From positions 1-5,622 of the forward strand of contig RBKG01000049.1 in assembly GCA_003640335.1 (NCBI GenBank): a DNA stretch of 5,622 nucleotides, given 5' to 3'. This document shows, piece after piece, positions 1 to 5,622 of this stretch (its first letter is position 1; each line of letters starts with the position of its first letter). Origin of the DNA: Porphyromonas sp. (GTDB taxonomy: Bacteria > Bacteroidota > Bacteroidia > Bacteroidales > Porphyromonadaceae). Under the pieces are notes generated by a model. It saw nothing but the letters and a program-made list of their open reading frames with translations. It searched no databases and had not been told where the DNA came from. The position numbers were made by a program, and so were the translations under genes.

Positions 1-594
1 CAAAAGCATTGGACTGTGGGGTTGTCTGCTCTTCATGGAAGTTTGGCTGATGATGAACATGCCCAATCTATCGGACAGGGCGTAACTTTTGCCCCATCTA
101 TCCGTTACTATTTCAGACCCTCATGGAGTGTGGGAGTATCTGCCTTGTTGCCTGCTGCTAAGAGTGGAGACCCACAAGCCTTGTATTACACTACGGCAGG
201 AGAGCTTTCTCTGAGAAAAGATTTTGAGCTACTCCCAAAGTTTAAGTTGTCGCTTTCTGCTGTAGGTATGTGCGGACTTATCGGTCCATATAAGCATACA
301 AAGAAGATGGTTGAGTACACCCAACCAGCAGGTTCAGCTGCTGTTCACGGAAATTTAAAGTTGGAGCATCAGAATTATCGTTATTTATTCGGTTTGCGCC
401 CAAGTATAAGCTACCAGTTTACACCTAACTGGGAGCTTGAGTTGGGTTATGGATTCTTGGGTTATCGCTCTAATGCTGATATAGATGATACTGTGTATAT
501 CAAAGGCGAACGACTTAAGGGAGCTGCGTGGGGCTTTGATAATACTCTAGGATGGGGAAATGCTCTTAGAATAGGTTTGCTCTATTCATTCTAG
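1..594 (+). CDS. Outer-membrane beta-barrel protein, 3' part
   Basis: The reading frame is open from the first base of the window, so the start and any signal peptide lie upstream; 197 codons are visible before the TAG at 592. The protein reads as a series of amphipathic beta strands with alternating hydrophobic residues and aromatic girdle residues, for example SIRYYF, WSVGVSAL, PSISYQF and WELELGYGF, separated by polar turns. It ends in IGLLYSF, and a C-terminal phenylalanine closing a final strand is the usual assembly signal of outer-membrane barrels. No plug, OmpA-like peptidoglycan-binding or TonB-box domain is visible in this part. It is probably a small porin-like or OMP_b-brl-type barrel; substrate and exact family cannot be told. 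A GTG at 16 is in frame but is not a credible start, since strand-like sequence precedes it. It is followed by a strong terminator, so it is likely transcribed separately from the downstream genes. Confidence 0.75.
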   Translation, partial: QKHWTVGLSALHGSLADDEHAQSIGQGVTFAPSIRYYFRPSWSVGVSALLPAAKSGDPQALYYTTAGELSLRKDFELLPKFKLSLSAVGMCGLIGPYKHTKKMVEYTQPAGSAAVHGNLKLEHQNYRYLFGLRPSISYQFTPNWELELGYGFLGYRSNADIDDTVYIKGERLKGAAWGFDNTLGWGNALRIGLLYSF

Positions 595-618
595 TATTTC
601 TAGATTGTGAGATATTGT

Positions 619-654
619 GAGGGTTGTCGTGGATTAAACTCCATGATGACCCTC
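619..654 (+). terminator. Intrinsic terminator stem-loop after the barrel gene
   Basis: GAGGGTTGTCGTGGA (619-633) pairs without a bulge with TCCATGATGACCCTC (640-654) across the 6-nt loop TTAAAC. This gives 15 pairs, three of which are G-U wobbles. The stem begins 24 nt after the barrel stop codon and is followed by a moderately T-rich tail, TCTGTATTTT (655-664). Because the wobble pairs become A-C mismatches in the opposite transcript, the hairpin is much stronger on the + strand, which fits termination of the barrel gene. The tail is not a pure T run, so some read-through into the next genes is possible. Confidence 0.75.
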
Positions 655-661
655 TCTGTAT

Positions 662-693
662 TTTGAGGTAAAAGCTGGAGTAGGATATTGTTG
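662..693 (+). promoter_or_regulatory. Candidate Bacteroidota-type promoter for the acyltransferase-cob operon
   Basis: TTTG at 662-665 resembles the -33 element of Bacteroidota primary-sigma promoters. After 20 nt comes TATTGTTG (686-693), which matches the -7 consensus TAnnTTTG at five of six fixed positions. A transcript would start near 700 and leave a leader of about 35 nt before the acyltransferase start. A competing -7-like match, TATCTTTA (703-710), lacks a well-spaced upstream partner. The call rests on short degenerate motifs only, but a promoter is needed somewhere between the terminator and the start at 734. Confidence 0.35.
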
Positions 694-701
694 ATAAAGT
701 A

Positions 702-733
702 GTATCTTTACTCACATTAACATGTAAAGGTGT
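702..733 (+). promoter_or_regulatory. Possible hairpin covering the acyltransferase ribosome binding site
   Basis: GTATCTTTAC (702-711) can pair with GTAAAGGTGT (724-733) in ten consecutive pairs, three of them G-U wobbles, around a 12-nt loop. The downstream arm contains AAAGG (726-730), the only purine-rich Shine-Dalgarno-like sequence before the start, and ends directly at the ATG at 734. If formed, the stem would hide the binding site and lower translation of the first gene. The same CTTTA (706-710) could instead pair with TAAAG at 695-699, but that copy would lie at or before the predicted transcript start. The stem is weak and A/T-rich, so this is a suggestion. Confidence 0.3.
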
Positions 734-1846
734 ATGATGACAAGTCAATTAGACGGAAGAAAGCATTATATGGGGCTTGATGGGCTTAGGGGAATAGCCG
801 CCTTAGTCGTCGTCTGCTATCATATCTTTGAGGCTTTTGCTCTAAGTCCTCTCAATCAAACAGTCAATCATGGTTATCTTGCAGTAGACTTTTTCTTCTT
901 GCTATCAGGCTTCGTCTTAAGCTACTCTTACGATGAGCCTAATAAACATGAACTGGGCTTTGTTACTTTCATCAAGAAACGTTTCATTCGCCTTCATCCT
1001 ATGCTTATTGTGGCAGCCCTTTGGGGTGGAGCTCTTTTCTATTTACAGTCTACGCCGGAGCAAAACTTAAGTCTAGTCCCTCCCTCTGTCGTATGTATCT
1101 CCGTTCTGATGAGCATCCTTTTAGTACCTGTATCAGGCGGTTATGATGTGCGCGGTTACAGTGAGATGTTCCCTCTGAATGGTGCTAGTTGGTCTTTATT
1201 CTTTGAGTACATAGGTAGTTTGTTTTATATCTTGGTGCTCAAGCGTATTCCTAAACTCGGCTTATATATCCTGACGCTAGGCTTTTCGTTATGGACGATT
1301 GCGATGGTCTCTACTTCTGTGTGGGGCTATAATGGTTCGGGCTGGTCTATGGAGTATGACCAAGGCTGGCTTGGAGGCTTATCAAGAGTCCTTACTTCTA
1401 TGACCTTAGGCGTCTTGCTCTCTAGATACTTTAAGCCTATTAAGATAAAAAGGGCATTTGAGGTTTGTAGTATTATCCTTGTGCTTTTGCTTGTGATGCC
1501 GAGATTAGGAGGAGCTGATAGTATGTGGCTAAATGTCGTGTACGAACTGCTGTGTGTCCTTTTATTCTTTCCTTTGCTATTGCTTATAGGGGCTTCTGAG
1601 GATTGCGCCTCATCTAGAAAGTCTGCTGTTTGCAAGTTTTTAGGTGATATATCTTATCCGCTATATATCATACATTATCCATCTATATATCTTTATATTG
1701 CATGGGTAAAAACAAATAGTTTAACATTTGAGGACTCTTTAGGAGGTGTTGTTCTTTTGTTTGTGGTTAATATCATCTTGGCACAAGGTCTGCTGAGGGT
1801 GTATGATATGCCTTTCAGAAAATATCTCAAGAGAAAAATGCTATAA
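734..1846 (+). CDS. Acyltransferase-3 (OafA/YrhL-type) membrane protein
   Basis: This 370-residue polytopic inner-membrane protein belongs to the acyltransferase-3 family, whose members move acetyl or other acyl groups onto lipopolysaccharide, capsule, exopolysaccharide or other glycans. The signature is clear: GLDGLRGIAALVVVCYH at residues 14-30 includes R19 and H30 in the family's R-x10-H arrangement. It is followed by AVDFFFLLSGF (50-60), RFIRLHP (83-89), NGASWSLFFE (149-158), FLGDISYPLYIIHYP (302-316) and a closing YDMPFRKYL (357-365). The length fits the membrane domain alone, with no SGNH hydrolase domain attached. About ten hydrophobic segments can be seen. ATG codons at 734 and 737 are adjacent; AAAGG at 726-730 is 3 or 6 nt away, so 737 is equally plausible. 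It is the first gene of the operon, and cobU begins 2 nt after its stop. The acceptor is unknown, and nothing in it points to a cobalamin role. Confidence 0.9.
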   Translation: MMTSQLDGRKHYMGLDGLRGIAALVVVCYHIFEAFALSPLNQTVNHGYLAVDFFFLLSGFVLSYSYDEPNKHELGFVTFIKKRFIRLHPMLIVAALWGGALFYLQSTPEQNLSLVPPSVVCISVLMSILLVPVSGGYDVRGYSEMFPLNGASWSLFFEYIGSLFYILVLKRIPKLGLYILTLGFSLWTIAMVSTSVWGYNGSGWSMEYDQGWLGGLSRVLTSMTLGVLLSRYFKPIKIKRAFEVCSIILVLLLVMPRLGGADSMWLNVVYELLCVLLFFPLLLLIGASEDCASSRKSAVCKFLGDISYPLYIIHYPSIYLYIAWVKTNSLTFEDSLGGVVLLFVVNIILAQGLLRVYDMPFRKYLKRKML

Positions 1847-1848
1847 CG

Positions 1849-2358
1849 ATGGCTTATGTACATATGATAACGGGAGGCGAGCGTTCGGGTAAAAGTAGTT
1901 ATGCCGAGCGTCTAGCTCTTGCCGATAGTCCTAATCCTATTTACTTGGCTACTGCTCGTATATGGGACGATGAGTTTCGTGAGCGTGTCCGACTGCATCA
2001 GGAGCGTCGTGGCGCAGAGTGGACAAATATAGAAGAAGAGAAATATCCGTCGCAACATAACTTAAATGGTCGGACGGTGCTTTTGGACTGTGTTACCCTT
2101 TGGGCAACAAATTATTTTTTTGATAATGAGGGCACGGTAGAGCCTGCTCTGACGCTTTTGAAAGAGGAACTAGACAGATTGCTTAGCCAAGATGTTAGGC
2201 TATTTATCGTGAGTAATGAAATCGGCTTGGGCGGTGTAAGTCTTGACGCTGTGCAGCGTCGTTTTACCTCGCTACAGGGCTGGTTCAATCAGTACTTAGC
2301 GAGTAAGGCCGACGAGGTAACACTTATGGTTAGTGGCATTCCACTTAAAATCAAGTAG
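1849..2358 (+). CDS. cobU: Adenosylcobinamide kinase / adenosylcobinamide-phosphate guanylyltransferase CobU
   Basis: CobU phosphorylates adenosylcobinamide and then transfers GMP from GTP to make adenosylcobinamide-GDP, the activated corrin half used by CobS. The 169-residue cytoplasmic protein has the P-loop GGERSGKS (residues 9-16, with K15 and S16 contacting nucleotide phosphates). The segment RVRLHQERR (46-54) places H50 at the position of the guanylylated histidine (His46) of Salmonella CobU. The motifs LLDCVTLWATN, VSNEIGLGGV and the C-terminal MVSGIPLKIK are also family-typical. It is slightly shorter than the roughly 180-residue enterobacterial enzyme but complete. The ATG at 1849 leaves the first beta strand in front of the P-loop; a later in-frame ATG (1864) would remove it. 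Transcription is surely shared with its neighbours, with gaps of 2 nt upstream and 3 nt downstream. Confidence 0.95.
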   Translation: MAYVHMITGGERSGKSSYAERLALADSPNPIYLATARIWDDEFRERVRLHQERRGAEWTNIEEEKYPSQHNLNGRTVLLDCVTLWATNYFFDNEGTVEPALTLLKEELDRLLSQDVRLFIVSNEIGLGGVSLDAVQRRFTSLQGWFNQYLASKADEVTLMVSGIPLKIK

Positions 2359-2361
2359 CAA

Positions 2362-3441
2362 ATGCTTATGCGTTCATTTAATATAAAGCCCCTTTCAAAG
2401 GAGTGGGCATTAAGGCTTAAGGATAAAATAGACCATCTAGGGAAACCCTTAGGCGCACTTGGCTATCTAGAAGAACTCGCCGTACAGCTAGGACAAATAC
2501 AAGAGACACTTACTCCTCGTCTGTGTTATCCGCACAACATTATCTTCTGTGCTGACCATGGCATTGTAGAGGAGGGGATTAGTAAAAGTCCGAAGGAGGT
2601 TACTTGGCAGGTGGTTTATAACATGCTCTCAGGAGGTGCTGGAGTATGCTATCTTGCTCGTCAGCATGGAGTAGCCCTACGCATCGTGGATGTAGGGGTT
2701 GATTATGATTTTACGGATGCTCCTCATCTAATCAATAAGAAAATACGCTACGGCACACGCTCATATCTATATCAAGCTGCTGTGACCGAAGACGAACTTA
2801 AGCAAGCTATCGAAGTCGGTGTGGGTGAAGTCGATGCTGCGATTAAATCGGGCTGTAATATCATTAGCTTTGGGGAGATGGGTATTACCAATACTGCAGC
2901 ATCATCTCTGTGGATGTCTCTCTTGGCTGATTTTCCTTTGGAAGAGTGTGTCGGTCGTGGAAGTGGTCTTGATGATGAGGGTATTAGGCATAAGCTAGAC
3001 GTACTTACGCGAGCTCAGAATCGTTTCCTTACACTATTTCCTACTAGTTACACCGCTGAAGATGTACTTCTGCACTTCGGTAGTTACGAGATGCTTGCTG
3101 CTGTGGGAGGTATGTTACGTGCGGCTGAATGTCGTTTGCCGATTATTATAGATGGTTTTATTATGACGGCTTGTCTTCTAGCGGCAAGTAGACTTAATCC
3201 CCATGTGCTGGAGTATGCTGTCTATGGTCATCAAGGAGATGAAGCTGGGCATGCGAAGCTACTCCGATATATGAATGCTAAGCCTTTGCTTCATTTAGGT
3301 CTGCGCTTAGGAGAGGGGAGTGGAGCTGTTTGTGCTTATCCGATTGTTCAGTCTGCCGCTTTGATGCTCTCAGAGATGGCTAGTTTTACCACTTCAGGAG
3401 TTACTGATTATGTGGCTGATGATAGAGATGGGAGTAAGTAA
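2362..3441 (+). CDS. cobT: Nicotinate-nucleotide--dimethylbenzimidazole phosphoribosyltransferase CobT
   Basis: CobT transfers the phosphoribosyl group of nicotinate mononucleotide to a lower-ligand base such as 5,6-dimethylbenzimidazole or adenine, giving the alpha-ribotide that becomes the lower half of cobalamin. The 359-residue length matches the family (Salmonella 356). Visible signatures are FCADHGIVEEGISKSPKEVT (62-81), VDVGVD (109-114), FGEMGITNTAASS (170-182), GRGSGLDDEGIRHKLDV (198-214), IIDGFI (262-267) and LRLGEGSGA (314-322). E318 in the last motif lines up with the catalytic Glu317 of the Salmonella enzyme, and E172 with its second conserved glutamate. The start could be the ATG at 2362 or at 2368; the first leaves a 3-nt gap to cobU. 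The sequence does not show which base it prefers, and no dimethylbenzimidazole synthesis gene is in the window. Confidence 0.96.
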   Translation: MLMRSFNIKPLSKEWALRLKDKIDHLGKPLGALGYLEELAVQLGQIQETLTPRLCYPHNIIFCADHGIVEEGISKSPKEVTWQVVYNMLSGGAGVCYLARQHGVALRIVDVGVDYDFTDAPHLINKKIRYGTRSYLYQAAVTEDELKQAIEVGVGEVDAAIKSGCNIISFGEMGITNTAASSLWMSLLADFPLEECVGRGSGLDDEGIRHKLDVLTRAQNRFLTLFPTSYTAEDVLLHFGSYEMLAAVGGMLRAAECRLPIIIDGFIMTACLLAASRLNPHVLEYAVYGHQGDEAGHAKLLRYMNAKPLLHLGLRLGEGSGAVCAYPIVQSAALMLSEMASFTTSGVTDYVADDRDGSK

Positions 3442-3455
3442 TATGATTGGATAAT

Positions 3456-4241
3456 ATGAGCTTAACTAAAAACTTGATAGCGCAGCTGGACTCTATCCTT
3501 GCGGCTATCTCTATGTACACTCGTTTGCCTGCATGGCGTTTGAAGACCTTGAGCGCAGAGAGTTATGCTCAAGCTATCAATGCTCTGCCCTTAGTCTCTG
3601 TGATAACGGGAGGCTGTATGGCTCTGACTTTTTATCTAGCTTATTCTGTCTTACATTTAGGCGTTCAAGTCTCGGTGGTCTTGGCTATCATCTCTAGGCT
3701 ATTGCTTACGGGAGCTTTTCATGAAGATGGATTGGGTGATTTCTTTGATGGCTTTGGAGGGGGAAGAGATAGGGAGAGCATATTGCGCATTATGAAGGAT
3801 AGCCACGTTGGGAGTTATGCCGTTATTGCCTTCATTCTGTATTATCTGCTACTAAACTCGTTGCTGGTATCCATAGCTCCGAGCCATATACCCTTAGTTT
3901 TGTTGCTTGGTGATTGTATGGGTAAGTTGAGTGTACTCGGTCTTGTTAATACTTTGCCTTATGCTCGAACTGAGGAGGATAGCAAGATTAAACTTGTGTA
4001 CACGACTCATAAATACCATATAGCTCCCTTACTAACGTTCGCTCTAATCTTGTATGTCGGACAATATCTCTTGTCTTGGCACGTTTCTTTTCTATTACTT
4101 ACCGTACTCTTCTGTGCGGTTCTGTATATTCGATATGTCAAGTCTCGCTTAGCCGCTTATACAGGGGATACTTGTGGAGCAATGATTTTACTTATCGAAC
4201 TTCTAACAATACTGTTCTTATACATTGATTTGAAAGAATAA
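3456..4241 (+). CDS. cobS: Adenosylcobinamide-GDP ribazoletransferase (cobalamin synthase) CobS
   Basis: CobS is the integral inner-membrane enzyme that joins adenosylcobinamide-GDP, from CobU, to alpha-ribazole or its phosphate, derived from CobT, to form adenosylcobalamin or its 5'-phosphate. Counted from the ATG at 3456 it has 261 residues. The acidic metal-binding motif HEDGLGDFFDGFGGG lies at 89-103 (with D91, D95 and D98), followed by RDRE (104-107), MKDSHVGSYAV (113-123) and the late YTGDTCGA (235-242). Several hydrophobic membrane segments surround them. A TTG at 3447 is in frame and would add three residues; I prefer the ATG because the N-terminus MSLTKNL then matches the usual family start region. 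Neither has a clear Shine-Dalgarno sequence. It starts 14 nt after the cobT stop and ends 7 nt before nadK, so it is an internal operon gene. Confidence 0.95.
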   Translation: MSLTKNLIAQLDSILAAISMYTRLPAWRLKTLSAESYAQAINALPLVSVITGGCMALTFYLAYSVLHLGVQVSVVLAIISRLLLTGAFHEDGLGDFFDGFGGGRDRESILRIMKDSHVGSYAVIAFILYYLLLNSLLVSIAPSHIPLVLLLGDCMGKLSVLGLVNTLPYARTEEDSKIKLVYTTHKYHIAPLLTFALILYVGQYLLSWHVSFLLLTVLFCAVLYIRYVKSRLAAYTGDTCGAMILLIELLTILFLYIDLKE

Positions 4242-4248
4242 CAAAAAT

Positions 4249-5121
4249 ATGACTCAATACCGTGTAGCCTTATTTGGTACTGGATATAAATCTCACTATA
4301 CATCACAGCTTGAGACTCTTTTCAAGAGTTTGCAGGAGTATGATGTAGCCCTATATTTTGACCCTTCATTTTACCATGTCGTTACCGAGGAATATGCTCT
4401 TGTTCCTCCACCTGCACATATCCTAGAGTATGGCACGGCACTAGACCTTGATTTTGCTATTAGCCTTGGTGGTGATGGTACTTTCTTGCGTACTGCACGA
4501 CAGTTGAGTGGTCAGGATATCCCTATTTTAGGCGTTAATCTCGGTCGCTTAGGTTTCTTGACGGATATGGATGCAGAAGAACTCATTGAGTATCTGCCAC
4601 AACTCTTCAAGGGAGAATATCATATCGAACACCGCACGCAACTTCAAGTCTCTGTTGATGGTAAGTATATTGGGGACGTGCTGAATGAGTTGGCCATTCT
4701 TAAGCGTGAGACGGGTTCCATGATTTCTATCCATACTCATCTTGATGATGTCTTCTTGGCTGACTATGATTGTGATGGCTTAGTGGTGGCTACGCCTACA
4801 GGTTCGACGGCCTATTCGCTGAGTGTTTATGGTCCGATAATTATGCCGGATGCTGCTTGTACCCTCTTGGCGCCTATTGCTCCTCATTCGCTCTCAATGC
4901 GTCCTTTGGTAGTGTCCTCTTCTTCCCTCTTGGAGATGACAGTCTCCTCTCGCAATAATTCGTTTATGCTTACTCTTGATGGGCAAGCACGCATATATAA
5001 TTGCAATGTTAAAATCTCAGTTAATTTAAGTCAGCGCAAGATACACATGATTCGTTTGCGTGGTGCTAGTTATGCTGAGACATTAAGACGTAAACTTCAT
5101 TGGGCTGCGCCCGTACGCTAA
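4249..5121 (+). CDS. nadK: NAD kinase
   Basis: NAD kinase uses ATP (or polyphosphate in some members) to convert NAD to NADP in the cytoplasm and is normally essential. The 290-residue protein shows the full motif set: GGDGTFL at 74-80 with D76 as the predicted catalytic aspartate, NLGRLGFLTD (97-106), NELAILKR (146-153), the glycine-rich TPTGSTAYSLS (182-192), PIAPHSLSMRP (209-219) and LDGQ (243-246). The length is normal for bacterial NadK. The start ATG follows an A-rich CAAAAAT with no Shine-Dalgarno sequence, as is common in Bacteroidota. It sits 7 nt after cobS and 2 nt before the DUF4294 gene, so it is co-transcribed with the cobalamin genes. The shared use of the nicotinate mononucleotide/NAD pool by CobT and NadK is a plausible but unproven reason. 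Confidence 0.96.
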   Translation: MTQYRVALFGTGYKSHYTSQLETLFKSLQEYDVALYFDPSFYHVVTEEYALVPPPAHILEYGTALDLDFAISLGGDGTFLRTARQLSGQDIPILGVNLGRLGFLTDMDAEELIEYLPQLFKGEYHIEHRTQLQVSVDGKYIGDVLNELAILKRETGSMISIHTHLDDVFLADYDCDGLVVATPTGSTAYSLSVYGPIIMPDAACTLLAPIAPHSLSMRPLVVSSSSLLEMTVSSRNNSFMLTLDGQARIYNCNVKISVNLSQRKIHMIRLRGASYAETLRRKLHWAAPVR

Positions 5122-5123
5122 TC

Positions 5124-5622
5124 ATGAGATTCTGGATAAAGACCTTACTTCTGTGCTTGACCTTGTTTGTCGGGCAGAGGGAATTATCAGCACAGAATGT
5201 GGCTGATGATGATAGTTTGATGAAGCAAGTTGTGCTTCCTGACCTATTGGTAAGAGCTCGTCATCGCTCGAAACCTCTATCTTACGAAGAAAGGCTTGCT
5301 TATTGGAGGCGAATACGTGATGTTAAGAAGACCTTACCTTATGCTCGCTATGTCGCCCGCACCGTTATTGAGACCTACGAATTTGCTGAAACCCTCCCTG
5401 AGAAGGAACGAGATAAGCACATCAAAAGAGTTGAGCGAGAGTTAAAGGCAGAGATGGAGCCTAAGATGCGCAAATTGACTCTAGGACAAGGGAAAATCCT
5501 GATTAAGTTGGTTTATAGAGAAACTGGTTCGACGGGTTATGAACTTGTGAGTGCTGTCTTGGGTGGCTGGAAGGCCTTTTGGTGGAATGCTTTTGCACGC
5601 TTCCTTGGGGCAAACCTTAAAG
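5124..5622 (+). CDS. Secreted DUF4294 protein, 5' part
   Basis: The frame opens with ATG 2 nt after the nadK stop and stays open to the window edge, so 166 residues are visible and the C-terminus is missing. MRFWIKTLLLCLTLFVGQRELSAQ forms a signal peptide with a positive start, a hydrophobic core and probable cleavage after A23. The remainder matches the pattern of DUF4294, a Bacteroidota family of unknown function: AYWRRIRDVKKTLPYA (59-74), a charged helical stretch (about 90-117), LTLGQGKILIKLVYRETG (118-135), then YELV and AFWWNAFARFLGANLK at 151-166. C11 lies within the hydrophobic core but lacks a lipobox (LLLC), so a periplasmic rather than lipoprotein fate is likely. The family call is from motif memory, not a search. 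No enzyme motif is recognised. Confidence 0.85.
   Translation, partial: MRFWIKTLLLCLTLFVGQRELSAQNVADDDSLMKQVVLPDLLVRARHRSKPLSYEERLAYWRRIRDVKKTLPYARYVARTVIETYEFAETLPEKERDKHIKRVERELKAEMEPKMRKLTLGQGKILIKLVYRETGSTGYELVSAVLGGWKAFWWNAFARFLGANLK

Noticed and set aside
566..748. Minus-strand open frame of 60 codons across the intergenic gap
   Set aside because: It overlaps the end of the barrel gene, the terminator stem and the acyltransferase start, has no recognisable domain, and reads as low-complexity polar sequence.
1327..1635. Minus-strand open frame of 102 codons inside the acyltransferase gene
   Set aside because: It lies entirely within a well-supported gene with clear family motifs on the + strand and shows no motif of its own.
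2115..2121. Run of seven T bases in cobU as a possible frameshift site
   Set aside because: The frame is intact on both sides and the protein is collinear with the CobU family to its C-terminus, so no slippage needs to be assumed.
4549..4740. Minus-strand open frame of 63 codons inside nadK
   Set aside because: It is the antisense of a conserved part of NAD kinase and has no independent support.
5124..5160. Lipoprotein signal at C11 of the DUF4294 protein
   Set aside because: The residues before the cysteine are LLL, with no small residue at -1, and the hydrophobic core continues past it, so an ordinary signal peptide fits better.
1..5622. Mobile elements, tRNA or rRNA genes, CRISPR arrays, or a defence or toxin system
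   Set aside because: Genes of known families fill the window on one strand with minimal gaps, and no terminal inverted repeats, transposase motifs, spaced repeats or RNA-gene sequences were seen.

Overview
This 5.6-kb window looks like a chromosomal segment from a member of the Bacteroidota, most likely a Bacteroidales organism. A Porphyromonas-like genus would fit, but that is an inference. The evidence is a DUF4294 protein (a family essentially confined to this phylum), NAD kinase motifs in the form usual for the phylum, weak or absent Shine-Dalgarno sequences, A/T-rich start contexts, and a TTTG / TAnnTTTG-like promoter candidate. All coding capacity is on the + strand and packed tightly. 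I see no mobile element, RNA gene, CRISPR array or integration site.

Layout: bases 1-594 hold the 3' part of an outer-membrane beta-barrel gene. The 139-bp gap that follows contains a strong stem-loop terminator at 619-654, a candidate promoter at 662-693 and a possible hairpin over the next ribosome binding site. From 734 to the right edge runs an apparent six-gene operon with gaps of only 2-14 nt: a membrane acyltransferase (acyltransferase-3/OafA type), cobU, cobT, cobS, nadK, and a secreted DUF4294 protein that is cut off by the window edge.

How the genes work together: CobU, CobT and CobS form the nucleotide-loop assembly module that turns adenosylcobinamide and a lower-ligand base into adenosylcobalamin. 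CobU activates adenosylcobinamide to its GDP form, CobT makes alpha-ribazole phosphate from nicotinate mononucleotide and the base, and CobS joins the two in the membrane. NadK converts NAD to NADP, and the link to CobT is that both draw on the nicotinate mononucleotide/NAD pool. The acyltransferase and the DUF4294 protein act in or beyond the inner membrane and have no obvious part in cobalamin synthesis. They may be in the unit only for co-expression.

Nothing here amounts to a clearly new system. The points most worth a second look are the acyltransferase fused transcriptionally to cobUTS, the absence of a cobalamin riboswitch and of an alpha-ribazole phosphatase gene, a stem that could hide the first ribosome binding site, and the DUF4294 gene of unknown function.
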